From: Hydrogenoanaerobacterium saccharovorans
GTDB lineage: Bacteria; Bacillota; Clostridia; Oscillospirales; Ruminococcaceae
Direction of reading: 5' to 3'
Length of the DNA stretch: 64,000 nt
Assembly: GCF_003814745.1 (NCBI RefSeq)
Contig: NZ_RKRD01000001.1
Coordinates: 1,240,001 to 1,304,000 of the forward strand
The notes under the pieces were generated by a model that made no database searches, was not told the origin of the DNA, and saw only the letters and a program-made list of their open reading frames with translations. A program made the position numbers and the translations under genes. Of this stretch, positions 33,036 through 42,654 are shown piece by piece (within the stretch, counting starts at the first letter, position 1; every line of letters starts with the position of its first letter).

Positions 33036-34022
33036 ATGCCTGAAATCTTATCACAAAGCCAAATTGACGCATTGCTGACGAATCTTGGCAGCGGTAATCC
33101 TTTAGCATCGCAGGATGATTCCGGAGGTAAACGAATAAAGGAGTACGATTTTAAATCTCCTAAAAAATTCACCAAAGAGCGTCTCAGAACATTAGAAAGC
33201 ATGCATGAAAATCTGGCGCGCTCCATTACCTCTTATTTTACCAGTATGCTCAGAGAATATTGTGAGGTCAGTGTGCTGCAAATTGAGGAACAGCGTTATT
33301 TCGAATACAGCAATGCTTTACCTGAAATCGCGCTGATAGGATTAATCGATCTTAACCCTATAGATCCCAATATCAACGAGGCAACACTGCTAATGGATAT
33401 GTCCACCTCAATTGGCTTTTTTATGATTGATCGCCTGTTGGGAGGCGCCGGTGAAGGATATGATTTAGATAGAGAATTCACTGATATTGAAAAGACAATT
33501 TTGGCATATGTCTATGAAAAATTTGCTCATTTTATCGGAGATGCATGGAGCACTTATATTGATGCAAAGGCAAGCTTCAGCGGGTTAGAGACAAACTCAC
33601 GTTTATTGCAGGTAAATGCGCAAGAGGATATTGTTGTAATCGTTGTTCTGAATGTAAAAATCAGAAATGTCTCAGGTAAAATAAGCATCTGTATTCCCGC
33701 TACCAGTTTGGAAGAAATGTCAGACTCCTTCAGTTCCAAATATATGCGCGCAACCCGTAAGATGGATGCAGATCGAGATAAACAGAGGAAAGAGGTCATC
33801 ATGAGTTCCATTTTGCTTACCGATTTGGAACTAAAAGCACGCCTCCATGAATTCCCGCTTGAAATGCAGGATATTTTGCAGCTCCAAGTTGGAGATATTA
33901 TCCCTCTAGATAAAAACATCAACAGCGATATCCAAGTGTTGGTGGAGGATACACCTTGGTTTACGGCGAAGTTGGGCCAAACTAAAATTAAAAAAGCGAT
34001 TAAGGTTAACAAATTTATGTAA
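33036..34022 (+). CDS. fliM: Flagellar motor switch protein FliM
   Basis: FliM is the middle ring switch protein that binds CheY-P. The N terminus MPEILSQSQIDALLTNL is the CheY-binding peptide, residues 2-15. A CheC-like middle domain and the C-terminal SpoA domain (about 255-325, FPLEMQDILQLQVGDIIPLDK) follow. Length, 328 residues, is normal. It starts 31 bases after motB. Confidence 0.96.
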   Translation: MPEILSQSQIDALLTNLGSGNPLASQDDSGGKRIKEYDFKSPKKFTKERLRTLESMHENLARSITSYFTSMLREYCEVSVLQIEEQRYFEYSNALPEIALIGLIDLNPIDPNINEATLLMDMSTSIGFFMIDRLLGGAGEGYDLDREFTDIEKTILAYVYEKFAHFIGDAWSTYIDAKASFSGLETNSRLLQVNAQEDIVVIVVLNVKIRNVSGKISICIPATSLEEMSDSFSSKYMRATRKMDADRDKQRKEVIMSSILLTDLELKARLHEFPLEMQDILQLQVGDIIPLDKNINSDIQVLVEDTPWFTAKLGQTKIKKAIKVNKFM

Positions 34023-34042
34023 GAACGGGAGGAGTTGTGGAT

Positions 34043-35251
34043 ATGGAAAATCCGCAGACTCATTTGTCTGAAATGGAAACAGATGCAATTGGTGAAATTC
34101 AAAATATCAGTATGGGTTCGGCAGCAACGGCAATGTCAACCTTGCTGGATCGAAAAGTGGATATAACCACGCCAAAAGTGTCGGTAAAGCCTTTAAAAGA
34201 AATTGACTATACGTCTTTAGAACCCGCAATGCTTGTAAAAATCACTTATATTGAGGGAATTACCGGATGTAGTGTTATGGTGTTCCGTCAGCGGGATATG
34301 CAGCTACTTTTAAACCAATTAATGGGAAATACAGACCTTCCTCAGCCGGATTTTGAGTTTGATGAACTTTCTATCAGCGCAGCATGCGAGGTTATGAACC
34401 AAATGATGGGCGCATCCGCAACGGCATTATCTGAGTTTTTAGGAAAGAGCATTAACATTTCTACCCCCGAAGCGCATGTAATAGAAAATGACTATACATT
34501 CAGAGATGCTATGGAAGTAGACAATGATGATGATGAAATTGTATCCATTCGTTTTCAACTTACGATTGACGAAATCATGGACAGCGAGTTTATAAATGTG
34601 ATGTCGATAAGTTTAGCCAAAAGCTTGGTAAGCCAGTTTGTTGGCTCAAGCAAAGAGGAGCCGGAGGTGCAGCAACCGCAGCCCTCTCAACAGCAACAGC
34701 AGGTTCCGCAGCCGCAGGTGCCCCCGCAACAGCAAATGCATCCTGCACAGCAGCAACAATATGCCCCACAGCCGGGGCAAGGCTATTATCCCGAAAACCC
34801 ATATTATCCTCAGCCACCAATGTACGGCGGTTATCCGCCGATGGGCTATCCTATGTACCCCAATAATCCGGTACCGCCTGCAATGGCCTCAAATGCAGCA
34901 GCTGAAAAACCGCCGGTTAATGTGCAGAACCTTCAGGTACCACATTTTTCTGCGCAAAATCCGGTTTTAGCAGCTCCTATTCCCGGCGGAAATATGGATT
35001 TAATTATGAATGTGCCGTTGGGTGTTTCTGTAGAAATAGGCAAAACCAAACGCAAAGTAAAAGACATTTTAGAATTTACCCAAGGTACGGTTATCGAGTT
35101 GGAAAAACAAGCGGGTGCACCTGTTGACATTATTGTAAATGGACAGTTGATTGCACGCGGCGATGTGGTCGTCATCGAGGATAACTTTGGCGTACGGATT
35201 ACAGAGATATTAAACACCAAAGAAATTATTGGTGGTAATGAACAAAACTGA
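34043..35251 (+). CDS. fliY: Flagellar motor switch protein FliY (CheC-like half plus FliN domain)
   Basis: FliY builds the lower switch ring and can dephosphorylate CheY-P in Firmicutes. The 402-residue product has a CheC-like half (about 8-205) with two EIxNxxxG-type active-site helices: DAIGEIQNISMGSAATAMSTLL and SISAACEVMNQMMGASATALS. A low-complexity linker rich in P, Q and Y (about 210-300) follows. The C-terminal FliN/SpoA domain is PLGVSVEIGKTKRKVKDILEF. I chose ATG 34043, spaced 8 bases after GGGAGGAG. The GTG at 34037 is too close. Confidence 0.94.
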   Translation: MENPQTHLSEMETDAIGEIQNISMGSAATAMSTLLDRKVDITTPKVSVKPLKEIDYTSLEPAMLVKITYIEGITGCSVMVFRQRDMQLLLNQLMGNTDLPQPDFEFDELSISAACEVMNQMMGASATALSEFLGKSINISTPEAHVIENDYTFRDAMEVDNDDDEIVSIRFQLTIDEIMDSEFINVMSISLAKSLVSQFVGSSKEEPEVQQPQPSQQQQQVPQPQVPPQQQMHPAQQQQYAPQPGQGYYPENPYYPQPPMYGGYPPMGYPMYPNNPVPPAMASNAAAEKPPVNVQNLQVPHFSAQNPVLAAPIPGGNMDLIMNVPLGVSVEIGKTKRKVKDILEFTQGTVIELEKQAGAPVDIIVNGQLIARGDVVVIEDNFGVRITEILNTKEIIGGNEQN

Positions 35252-35283
35252 CAAATATTAGGTATAACAGAGGAGTAAAAATT

Positions 35284-35646
35284 ATGTCTAAGAAAATAAT
35301 GATTGTTGATGATGCTGCGTTCATGAGAATGATGATTAAAGACACACTTTCTAAAAATGGTTTTGACAGCTTTGCAGAAGCTGCTGACGGGCAGATTGCT
35401 GTGGAAATATACGAAAGAGAAAACCCCGACCTTATTATTATGGATATTACAATGCCGAACATGAATGGGATTCAAGCTTTGCAGGCAATTAAAGCAATTA
35501 ACAATGATGCAAAAGTCATCATGTGCTCTGCAATGGGGCAAGAGTCTATGGTGGTAGAGGCAATTCGTTTGGGCGCACTCGATTTTATTGTCAAACCGTT
35601 TAAAGCAGATCGTATTTTGCAAACGGTAAACAAGGTACTGGCGTAA
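35284..35646 (+). CDS. cheY: Chemotaxis response regulator CheY
   Basis: CheY is the single-domain response regulator that carries the CheA signal to the motor. The 120-residue product has the acidic pair D9/D10, phospho-acceptor D54 (IIMDITMPNMNG), the switch serine S82 in MCSAMGQ, and the invariant lysine K104 in FIVKPF. It lies between fliY and fliO, the usual place. The kinase CheA is not encoded in this window. Confidence 0.95.
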   Translation: MSKKIMIVDDAAFMRMMIKDTLSKNGFDSFAEAADGQIAVEIYERENPDLIIMDITMPNMNGIQALQAIKAINNDAKVIMCSAMGQESMVVEAIRLGALDFIVKPFKADRILQTVNKVLA

Positions 35647-35674
35647 GCAAAGTACCGCACAGGAGGTTTACAGC

Positions 35675-36040
35675 ATGCCGCAGGTTTTATTTTCGCTGGT
35701 AATGCTCATTTTGATTTTAACTCTGGCGTATTATACGACAAAATGGATTGGAAAAAGATGTTCTATACAAAACGGATCCAAAATCATTCAGGTTTTGGAT
35801 AAGGTTGTTGTTGGACAAGACAAAATGCTGATGATTATCCGTGTCCAGAATCAAACTATGCTGGTAGGGATGACCTCACACAGTGTGCAAAAGCTTTGCG
35901 ATATTGAAAACATCGATGAGCTGTTAATTCAATCAAAGGCATCAGAAACCGATTTTTCCTCGATTCTCAGTACGGCACTGCGGGATGGTTTGGGTGCAAA
36001 ACTGATGAGGAAAAAGAAAAAGGAGGATGATGCACAATGA
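35675..36040 (+). CDS. fliO: Flagellar biosynthesis protein FliO/FliZ
   Basis: A 121-residue membrane protein with one N-terminal transmembrane helix (about 3-22) and a short cytoplasmic domain. FliO helps assemble the FliP ring of the export gate. The domain has the common VLDKVVVGQDKMLMIIRVQNQTMLVGMT pattern. It overlaps fliP by 4 bases. Confidence 0.86.
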   Translation: MPQVLFSLVMLILILTLAYYTTKWIGKRCSIQNGSKIIQVLDKVVVGQDKMLMIIRVQNQTMLVGMTSHSVQKLCDIENIDELLIQSKASETDFSSILSTALRDGLGAKLMRKKKKEDDAQ

Positions 36041-36846
36041 ACTCCAAAAAAGCATACCGTGCAGAGCTAAAAAAACACCTCCTGTTTTTTGCAATATCCC
36101 TGCTTATGGTGGTGGTATTGTCCGCTTTTCTGTGCACCGTTACATATGCAGCCCCCGGTATCTCAATTGATTTGAATGCCGGCGAGGATTCAGGCGGTAC
36201 GCTGGGTGCTATCGAACTGTTGTTTTTAATGGCAATTCTTGCTTTGGCGCCGTCTATTTTGATTATGATGACCAGCTTTACCAGAATCGTAATCGTGCTA
36301 TCTTTTTTGAGAAATGCTTTGGGCACACAGCAGTCACCTCCCAATCAGGTGTTGGTGGGGCTTGCGCTGTTTCTTACTTTATTTATTATGAATCCGGTTA
36401 TTACCGAAATCAACAAAACCGCATATATCCCTTATAAAGAGGGCGTTATTACGCAAGAAGTTGCTGCGCAAAGAGCCGTAAAACCGCTTAAGGTGTTTAT
36501 GCTGAAGCAAACGCAGAAAAAAGACCTCAATATGTTCCTGTCTATCTCCAAAAGCCCTGTACCTCAACTGAAAGAGGGGCAAAGCATCGAAGCTTTTACA
36601 GACCTCGGTCTTGAAGTAATTGTTCCCTCTTTTATTACGAGTGAACTAAAACGTGCATTTACGATGGGCTTTTTGCTGTTTATTCCATTTCTCATCATTG
36701 ATATGGTGGTAGCAAGCACGTTGATGTCTATGGGTATGGTTATGCTGCCGCCCGCAATGATTGCGCTTCCGTTTAAGATTATGATGTTTGTGCTGGTAGA
36801 TGGATGGGGAATGCTGATGGGAACTCTTGTGCAAAGCTTCCGTTAG
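36037..36846 (+). CDS. fliP: Flagellar export gate protein FliP
   Basis: FliP is a core pore component of the flagellar type III export gate. The 269-residue product has a cleavable-looking N-terminal signal (about 14-38) and further membrane helices. The family motifs ALAPSILIMMTSFTRIVIVLSFLRNALG near 66 and VVASTLMSMGMVMLPPAMIALPFK near 230 are present. The start ATG follows AAAGGAGGATGATGC. Confidence 0.96.
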   Translation: MNSKKAYRAELKKHLLFFAISLLMVVVLSAFLCTVTYAAPGISIDLNAGEDSGGTLGAIELLFLMAILALAPSILIMMTSFTRIVIVLSFLRNALGTQQSPPNQVLVGLALFLTLFIMNPVITEINKTAYIPYKEGVITQEVAAQRAVKPLKVFMLKQTQKKDLNMFLSISKSPVPQLKEGQSIEAFTDLGLEVIVPSFITSELKRAFTMGFLLFIPFLIIDMVVASTLMSMGMVMLPPAMIALPFKIMMFVLVDGWGMLMGTLVQSFR

Positions 36847-36894
36847 CAAGGTGGTATTTATGACAGATAAAATTTACGGAGAGGGTTGGTACTT

Positions 36895-37158
36895 GTGACA
36901 CAGGGCGCCGCACTGGATATTCTTAAGGAAGCGCTGCTGATTGCCTTTAAGCTTGCAGGTCCAATGCTTGCTGTCAGCATCATTGTGGGTTTGGTCATTG
37001 CTATCTTTCAGGCGGCAACACAAATTCACGAACAAACCCTTACTTTTGTACCCAAAGTTATCGTTATATCACTTATTCTTTTGTTTTTGGGTTCATGGAT
37101 GATTACGATGCTGTCTGAGTTTATGCAAAGGCTGTTCTCGATTATGGCGGGGTTGTAA
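36895..37158 (+). CDS. fliQ: Flagellar export gate protein FliQ
   Basis: FliQ is a small export gate protein with two transmembrane helices. The 87-residue product reads VTQGAALDILKEALLIAFKLAGPML, then FQAATQIHEQTLTFVPKVIVISLIL. I chose GTG 36895, which gives the usual FliQ start and has GGAGAGGG about 10 bases upstream. The TTG at 36886 is less likely. Confidence 0.93.
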   Translation: MTQGAALDILKEALLIAFKLAGPMLAVSIIVGLVIAIFQAATQIHEQTLTFVPKVIVISLILLFLGSWMITMLSEFMQRLFSIMAGL

Positions 37159-37163
37159 AGAAT

Positions 37164-37937
37164 ATGTGGAATGAGCTGTTTGCTTATCTGGATGTTTTTA
37201 TGCTGGTGTTTGTCCGGATGAGCGGTATGATTTTATTTAACCCGCTATTTAACCGTCGTAGTGTTCCAGCGCAGATTCGTATGGGGTTAATCTTAGCATT
37301 AACGATTTTAATTACGCCCACCGTTGACGGAGCCCCCATTGCTGCAATGCGAGAATTAGAAATGATACTGGCAATGTTTAAGGAGCTTTTTCTCGGCTTT
37401 GTGTGTGGGTTTGTATTTCAGATATTTTATTATATGCTGTTTTTTGCAGGGGACTTTATGGACATGCAGTTTGGGCTTTCGATGTCAAAAGTGTTCGACC
37501 CCTCGTCCAACATACAAATGTCTGTTTCAGGCAATCTTATGAACTTGCTTTTTATGTTTTACATCTTTGCAACAGACAGCCACTTGATTCTGATAAAGAT
37601 TTTCGCCACTTCTTACCAGATTGTTCCCGTAGGTGCGGAAGGTTTAACCACAGCGGTTGGTGAACAGATTATCAACTTGTTTATTGCAATATTTGTATTG
37701 GGGTTAAAGCTGGCACTGCCCTTTGTGGTTGCAGAATTTACATTAGAGGTTGCAATGGGTATCTTGATGAGAATTATCCCTCAGATACATATTTTTGTGA
37801 TCAATATACAGGCAAAATTATTTGTGGGCATTATTTTGCTGTTCTTATTTGCCCATCCGGTAGGTTCTTTTATGGATAAATATGTGTTGCTTATGCTGGA
37901 GAATATGCAGCGCATATTGTTTGCCTCAGTAGCGTAA
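37164..37937 (+). CDS. fliR: Flagellar export gate protein FliR
   Basis: FliR is a polytopic gate component, 257 residues with about six transmembrane helices. Landmarks include MLVFVRMSGMILFNPLFNRRSVP near residue 13 and MDMQFGLSMSKVFDPSSNIQMSV near 97. It starts 5 bases after fliQ. Confidence 0.94.
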   Translation: MWNELFAYLDVFMLVFVRMSGMILFNPLFNRRSVPAQIRMGLILALTILITPTVDGAPIAAMRELEMILAMFKELFLGFVCGFVFQIFYYMLFFAGDFMDMQFGLSMSKVFDPSSNIQMSVSGNLMNLLFMFYIFATDSHLILIKIFATSYQIVPVGAEGLTTAVGEQIINLFIAIFVLGLKLALPFVVAEFTLEVAMGILMRIIPQIHIFVINIQAKLFVGIILLFLFAHPVGSFMDKYVLLMLENMQRILFASVA

Positions 37938-37972
37938 TTCGAAGAAACGGTGTACAAAAAGGGGGAATTTGA

Positions 37973-39034
37973 TTGGCTGGCGAAAAGACCGAGAAGGCGA
38001 CCCCCAAACGAAAGCAGGACGAACGAAAAAAAGGTAATATTTTTCAGAGCCACGATGTTGTCGTCGTTTTTTCGGTCATCATTATGTTTTATTCCATCAA
38101 ATGGATGTCCCCTCACATTACCAATTATCTCAGTAAATGCATACGAGACTTTTTTGCACTGGCGGGTAATATGAAGACGATTACCGTAATGGATACAAAA
38201 AAACTATTAACCGACGGGCTTTCCATTTTTATGCTCTCAGCCATGCCGTTACTGCTAATCAGCAGTCTGGTGGCAGTTGTGTTAACAGGTATGCAAACAA
38301 AAATGCTTTTTTCCGGCGAAGCAATGCGCTTTAAAGCCAGCCGAATCAGCCCTTTACAAGGTTTTAAACGGATGTTTTCGATGCGTTCGGTAGTAGAGGT
38401 CATAAAGGCGATTCTTAAAATCTGTGTTTTGGGATGGATTATATACAATAATTTTTTAAAACGATTGGTGGGGTTTCCCAGGCTGCTGGATATGTCCGTG
38501 CAGGAAGCTGTGGTGTTTGCAGGTGAAGGCATTATGTCCTTGGTATCCACCACCGCCATGGTGTTTGTGTTGATTGCAGGTTTCGACTATTTCTACCAAT
38601 GGTGGGATTACGAGAAGAACCTGCGTATGAGCAAGCAGGAGATTAAAGAAGAATATAAACAAACAGAGGGCGACCCTCAAATTAAAGGAAAGATTAAAGA
38701 AAAGCAGCAGCAAATGGCGCAAATGCGTATGATGCAAAACGTACCAAATGCCGACGTCGTTATCAGAAACCCTACCCATTTCGCGGTTGCAATTCAATAC
38801 GATCCCGAAAAAAATCGAGCTCCGGTCGTAATTGCCAAAGGGGCAGACCGCATAGCATTTAAAATCATCGAGATAGCAGAAGAACATAATGTTGTTATTA
38901 CAGAAAACCGGCCGCTCGCAAGAGGTTTGTACGAAGCGGTTGAACTTAACAGAGAAATTCCCGATGAGTTTTATCAGGCGGTGGCGGGTGTGCTTGCGTT
39001 TGTATACAGCCTGAAGAAAAAGGATTTGAAATAG
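37973..39034 (+). CDS. flhB: Flagellar export substrate-specificity protein FlhB
   Basis: FlhB controls the change from hook to filament export. The 353-residue product starts AGEKTEKATPKRKQDERKKGN, typical of FlhB. It has four transmembrane helices and the autocleavage motif NPTHFAVAIQY near residue 265. It starts at TTG 37973 behind AAAGGGGGA. The next gene, flhA, begins directly after its stop. Confidence 0.95.
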   Translation: MAGEKTEKATPKRKQDERKKGNIFQSHDVVVVFSVIIMFYSIKWMSPHITNYLSKCIRDFFALAGNMKTITVMDTKKLLTDGLSIFMLSAMPLLLISSLVAVVLTGMQTKMLFSGEAMRFKASRISPLQGFKRMFSMRSVVEVIKAILKICVLGWIIYNNFLKRLVGFPRLLDMSVQEAVVFAGEGIMSLVSTTAMVFVLIAGFDYFYQWWDYEKNLRMSKQEIKEEYKQTEGDPQIKGKIKEKQQQMAQMRMMQNVPNADVVIRNPTHFAVAIQYDPEKNRAPVVIAKGADRIAFKIIEIAEEHNVVITENRPLARGLYEAVELNREIPDEFYQAVAGVLAFVYSLKKKDLK

Positions 39035-41083
39035 TTGAAGAAGTATAATTTTATCGTAGCAGTTTTTGTCGTGATGATCATCTTCTTAATTATCGTACCG
39101 CTTCCGCCTTTTTGGCTGGATTTGATGTTCATCTTAAACCTGACTCTTTCATTTGTAATTTTAATCACCAGCATGTACATACGGGAATCTCTTGAGTTTT
39201 CTATTTTCCCGTCCATACTTTTGATTACAACTTTGTTTCGATTGTCATTAAATATTTCGTCCACGAGATTGATTTTGCTTAAAAACGGCAATGCGGGCAT
39301 GGTTGTAAAAACATTTGGAGAATTCGTCATCCAAGGCAATGCCGTGGTAGGCTTTATTATATTCCTGATTATTGTTTTGGTTCAGTTTATCGTCATTACC
39401 AAAGGTTCTGAACGTGTGGCTGAAGTTGCAGCCCGCTTTACATTGGATGCTATGCCCGGTAAACAGATGGCAATTGACGCGGACTTGAACTCTGGATTGA
39501 TTGACGAACAGCAGGCAAGAGAACGCCGTTTAAAAATCCAGCGTGAGGCTGACTTTTTCGGCTCGATGGATGGTGCTTCCAAGTTTGTAAAAGGCGATGC
39601 CATCATGTCCATCATCGTCACGTTCGTTAACCTTATCGGCGGTGTGATTATGGGGTTCATCAACCAAGTGGGTAGTTTTAGAGAGATTATGCAAATTTAC
39701 ACCACCGCAACAGTAGGCGACGGACTGATATCGCAGTTGCCAGCCCTGCTTATTTCGGTTGCCACCGGTATGATTGTTACCCGTTCCGCATCAGAAAACA
39801 ACCTAAACGAAGAGGTTGCAAAGCAGTTTTTATCACAGCCTAAGGTTCTTATCATGTCAGGCATTACTATAGGTGCTTTATGCTTGATACCCGGCTTCCC
39901 TAAGCTACAAATCATTACTGTTTCCGTTGGTATGGTTATCCTTGGTGTAATTCTAAATCGCAAGGGCAGCCCTGTGGTGCAAGCAGAAGAAGGCTTGTTG
40001 CCCGAAACTGAGGTTACCAGCGAGGCATCATACTATAAAAATATCGATAACGTATACGGTCTGCTTGCGATAGAACAAGTTGAAATGGAATTTGGATACA
40101 GTTTGATTCCGTTGGTGGACGAAAGCAATGGCGGCAGTTTTATTGACCGTGTGGTTATGTTTCGTAAGCAGCTTGCACTCGAAATGGGTATGGTTATTCC
40201 GTCTGTTCGGCTTAAAGACAGCGGACAGCTTAACCCAAACCAATATTGTATTAAGTTTAAGGGCGAAGAAGTTGCCCGCGGTGACATTTTGGTCGACCAT
40301 TACCTTGCTCTTTCTCCGGGTGAAATTGCCGAGGAAATTGAAGGTATCGACACAATTGAGCCTGCATTCAATATTCCGGCAAAGTGGATCAGCAACGATA
40401 AAAAAATTAAGGCAGAGCTTGCTGGCTATACCTTGATTGACCCAACTTCAGTTATTATCACCCATCTGTCTGAGGTCATCAAAGCACATCTGCATGAATT
40501 GCTCAATAGGCAGGAGGTTAACAACCTGCTTGCGAACCTGCGCAAAACAAACGAGACCATTGTAAACGATACGATTCCCGACATCATTACGGTGGGGAAT
40601 TTGCAAAAGGTTCTTGCCAACCTGCTTCGTGAAGGCGTGCCGATTCGTGATATGGAAACCATTGTAGAAATTTTGAGCGATTACGGTGCTCAAATCAAAG
40701 ACACAGATATGCTTACCGAATATGTACGGCAATCGCTCAAGCGTGCAATTTCTCATAAGTTCTCTGAGGCAGGTCAAATGAAAGTAATCAGTTTGGATGC
40801 CAAAATAGAAAATATGATTATGGGTGCGGTTAAAAAAATGGACAGCGGCTCCTATCTTGCGCTTGACCCGCAGACAATTCAAAACATTGTATCTGCAACT
40901 ACTACCGAAATCAATAAAATCAAAGATTTGGTTCAAATACCTACAGTGCTCACTTCACCCATTGTTCGTATTTACTTTAAAAAGCTGATTGATCAGTTTT
41001 ATCCCAACATTGTGGTGCTGTCGTTCAGTGAAATTGACAACAACATACAAATACAGGCATTGGGAAATATCAGCTTAGCATGA
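39035..41083 (+). CDS. flhA: Flagellar export gate protein FlhA
   Basis: FlhA is the largest export gate protein. The 682-residue product has about eight N-terminal transmembrane helices (residues 1-310). The conserved FHIPEP-loop motif QARERRLKIQREADFFGSMDGA is near 165, and the cytoplasmic docking domain covers about 330-680. It starts at TTG 39035, immediately after the flhB stop. In B. subtilis flhF and flhG follow flhA. Here fliA follows directly. Confidence 0.96.
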   Translation: MKKYNFIVAVFVVMIIFLIIVPLPPFWLDLMFILNLTLSFVILITSMYIRESLEFSIFPSILLITTLFRLSLNISSTRLILLKNGNAGMVVKTFGEFVIQGNAVVGFIIFLIIVLVQFIVITKGSERVAEVAARFTLDAMPGKQMAIDADLNSGLIDEQQARERRLKIQREADFFGSMDGASKFVKGDAIMSIIVTFVNLIGGVIMGFINQVGSFREIMQIYTTATVGDGLISQLPALLISVATGMIVTRSASENNLNEEVAKQFLSQPKVLIMSGITIGALCLIPGFPKLQIITVSVGMVILGVILNRKGSPVVQAEEGLLPETEVTSEASYYKNIDNVYGLLAIEQVEMEFGYSLIPLVDESNGGSFIDRVVMFRKQLALEMGMVIPSVRLKDSGQLNPNQYCIKFKGEEVARGDILVDHYLALSPGEIAEEIEGIDTIEPAFNIPAKWISNDKKIKAELAGYTLIDPTSVIITHLSEVIKAHLHELLNRQEVNNLLANLRKTNETIVNDTIPDIITVGNLQKVLANLLREGVPIRDMETIVEILSDYGAQIKDTDMLTEYVRQSLKRAISHKFSEAGQMKVISLDAKIENMIMGAVKKMDSGSYLALDPQTIQNIVSATTTEINKIKDLVQIPTVLTSPIVRIYFKKLIDQFYPNIVVLSFSEIDNNIQIQALGNISLA

Positions 41084-41105
41084 CAGCAAAGGAGGTGAGA
41101 CCCCT

Positions 41106-41882
41106 ATGATTGAAAATCAATATAAACTGGATGATCCTGTTGAAGTAATGAAAAAGTATCATGAAACGGGAAGTGTAGAGATTCGCAACCAACTTATACT
41201 TCACTACAGCTATATTGCACGTTCCGCTGCAATGCAAATGAGGGGAATCGCCTCCAATTTTGCGCAAGTTGAAGATATTGTAAATGAAGGTGTGCTTACT
41301 CTTATAGACTGTATTGAAAAGTTTGATATCGAGAAAGGCGTTAAATTTGAAACTTACGCCTATATGAGAATACGTGGCTCGGTTATTGATTTTGTTCGTA
41401 AGCAGGATTGGCTCCCACGCAGGGTGCGAAAAACAGCGAAAGATATTGATAGGGCATACGATGAGCTTTCTAATAAATATATGCGAGAACCCAAATCAAG
41501 TGAAATTGCTGAGTACCTGCAAATATCAGAAGAAGCACTCAGCAAGCATTACAGTGAAATATCAAACTCTGTTTTGCTTTCGTTCGAGGGTGTTGTTCAA
41601 AACACTTTGCAAACAGGTTTTGCCGATGAAGGCGGAACAGCAGGGGAGGATTCTCAACCCGAAAATCACATCTTTCATCAAGAGTTAAAAGATACGCTTG
41701 AAAATTCAATCAGTGAGCTTACGGAAAAAGAACAAACTGTTCTTTCACTTTACTATTACGAAAGCCTCAAATATTCCGACATTGCAAAAGTACTTGAGGT
41801 CAGCGAATCCAGAGTATGCCAAATACATACAAAAGCAATTTTAAAATTAAAGGGAAAAATGGAACACTATGTGAAAGGTTGA
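41106..41882 (+). CDS. fliA: Flagellar sigma factor sigma-28 (FliA/SigD)
   Basis: This is the alternative sigma factor for late flagellar genes, held by FlgM. The 258-residue product has region 2 (IVNEGVLTLIDCIEKFDIEKGVKFETYAYMRIRGSVIDFVRKQDW) and region 3 near RVRKTAKDIDRAYDELSN. Region 4 is LTEKEQTVLSLYYYESLKYSDIAKVLEVSESRVCQIHTKAI. ATG 41106 follows AAAGGAGGTGAG. Its likely targets here include flagellin, flgM, fliD, the PilZ-like gene and the cadherin-like unit. Confidence 0.95.
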   Translation: MIENQYKLDDPVEVMKKYHETGSVEIRNQLILHYSYIARSAAMQMRGIASNFAQVEDIVNEGVLTLIDCIEKFDIEKGVKFETYAYMRIRGSVIDFVRKQDWLPRRVRKTAKDIDRAYDELSNKYMREPKSSEIAEYLQISEEALSKHYSEISNSVLLSFEGVVQNTLQTGFADEGGTAGEDSQPENHIFHQELKDTLENSISELTEKEQTVLSLYYYESLKYSDIAKVLEVSESRVCQIHTKAILKLKGKMEHYVKG

Positions 41883-41887
41883 TTAAA

Positions 41888-42637
41888 ATGCTGAACGGTT
41901 TTTTTACAGCGGCATCCGGTATGTTTATGCAGCAGCGTACATTGAATGTACTGTCAAATAACATTGCAAATGCAAAAACTCCCGGCTTTCGCAGCAAACG
42001 AGTTGTGAGCACCACTTTTGAGCAAGCTTTGCTTATGAGGCAAGAAGGAAACAATTCTGTGCAAATCGGCGCAGGAGCACCGATTCGTATTGTCGATTCA
42101 GTTCCCACACAGTTTGACCCATCATTTCTGCAAGAAACTGGCAGACCGTTTGATATGGCAATTGAGGGCGATGGATTTTTTACGATACAAGGTGGAGAGC
42201 AACAATATCTAACACGCAACGGCAACTTTGATATCGACGAAGAGGGATATCTTGTGTTGCGTGGCCAGGGAAGAGTGCTGGGTGAAGATGGAGCTATTCA
42301 GCTAAATACATCTTCTTTTTCAGTGGATGAAGACGGTACGGTTTATGATGCAGATGGCAGAAGGATTGACCGATTGCTGGTAGTGCAGCCCGAGGATTAC
42401 AACGCATTGCAAAGTTATGAGAACGGGATGTACGGTTTAGATGGAGCTCAAATGGAGAACATGCAAGCAGGCAATGTTCGAGTGGCACAGGGTGTTCTTG
42501 AACAATCCAACATAGATATGAACCGCGAAATGTCAATGGCAATGGAGGTTCAGCGTACCTTCCAATCTTGCAGTAAAGCACTCACCACAATTGACCAGCT
42601 GAACCAAAAAACCGTAAACGAGTTGGGTAGATTATAA
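41888..42637 (+). CDS. Flagellar rod protein, FlgF/FlgG (FlhO) type
   Basis: A 249-residue distal rod protein. It starts MLNGFFTAASGMFMQQRTLNVLSNNIANAKTPGFRSKR and ends with the usual C-terminal helix NIDMNREMSMAMEVQRTFQSCSKALTTIDQLNQKTVNELGRL. It corresponds by position to B. subtilis FlhO, first of a pair after sigD. I chose ATG 41888, in frame after a longer opening that overlaps fliA. FlgF and FlgG cannot be told apart with certainty. Confidence 0.88.
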   Translation: MLNGFFTAASGMFMQQRTLNVLSNNIANAKTPGFRSKRVVSTTFEQALLMRQEGNNSVQIGAGAPIRIVDSVPTQFDPSFLQETGRPFDMAIEGDGFFTIQGGEQQYLTRNGNFDIDEEGYLVLRGQGRVLGEDGAIQLNTSSFSVDEDGTVYDADGRRIDRLLVVQPEDYNALQSYENGMYGLDGAQMENMQAGNVRVAQGVLEQSNIDMNREMSMAMEVQRTFQSCSKALTTIDQLNQKTVNELGRL

Positions 42638-42654
42638 AAAAGGATGGATGAACA

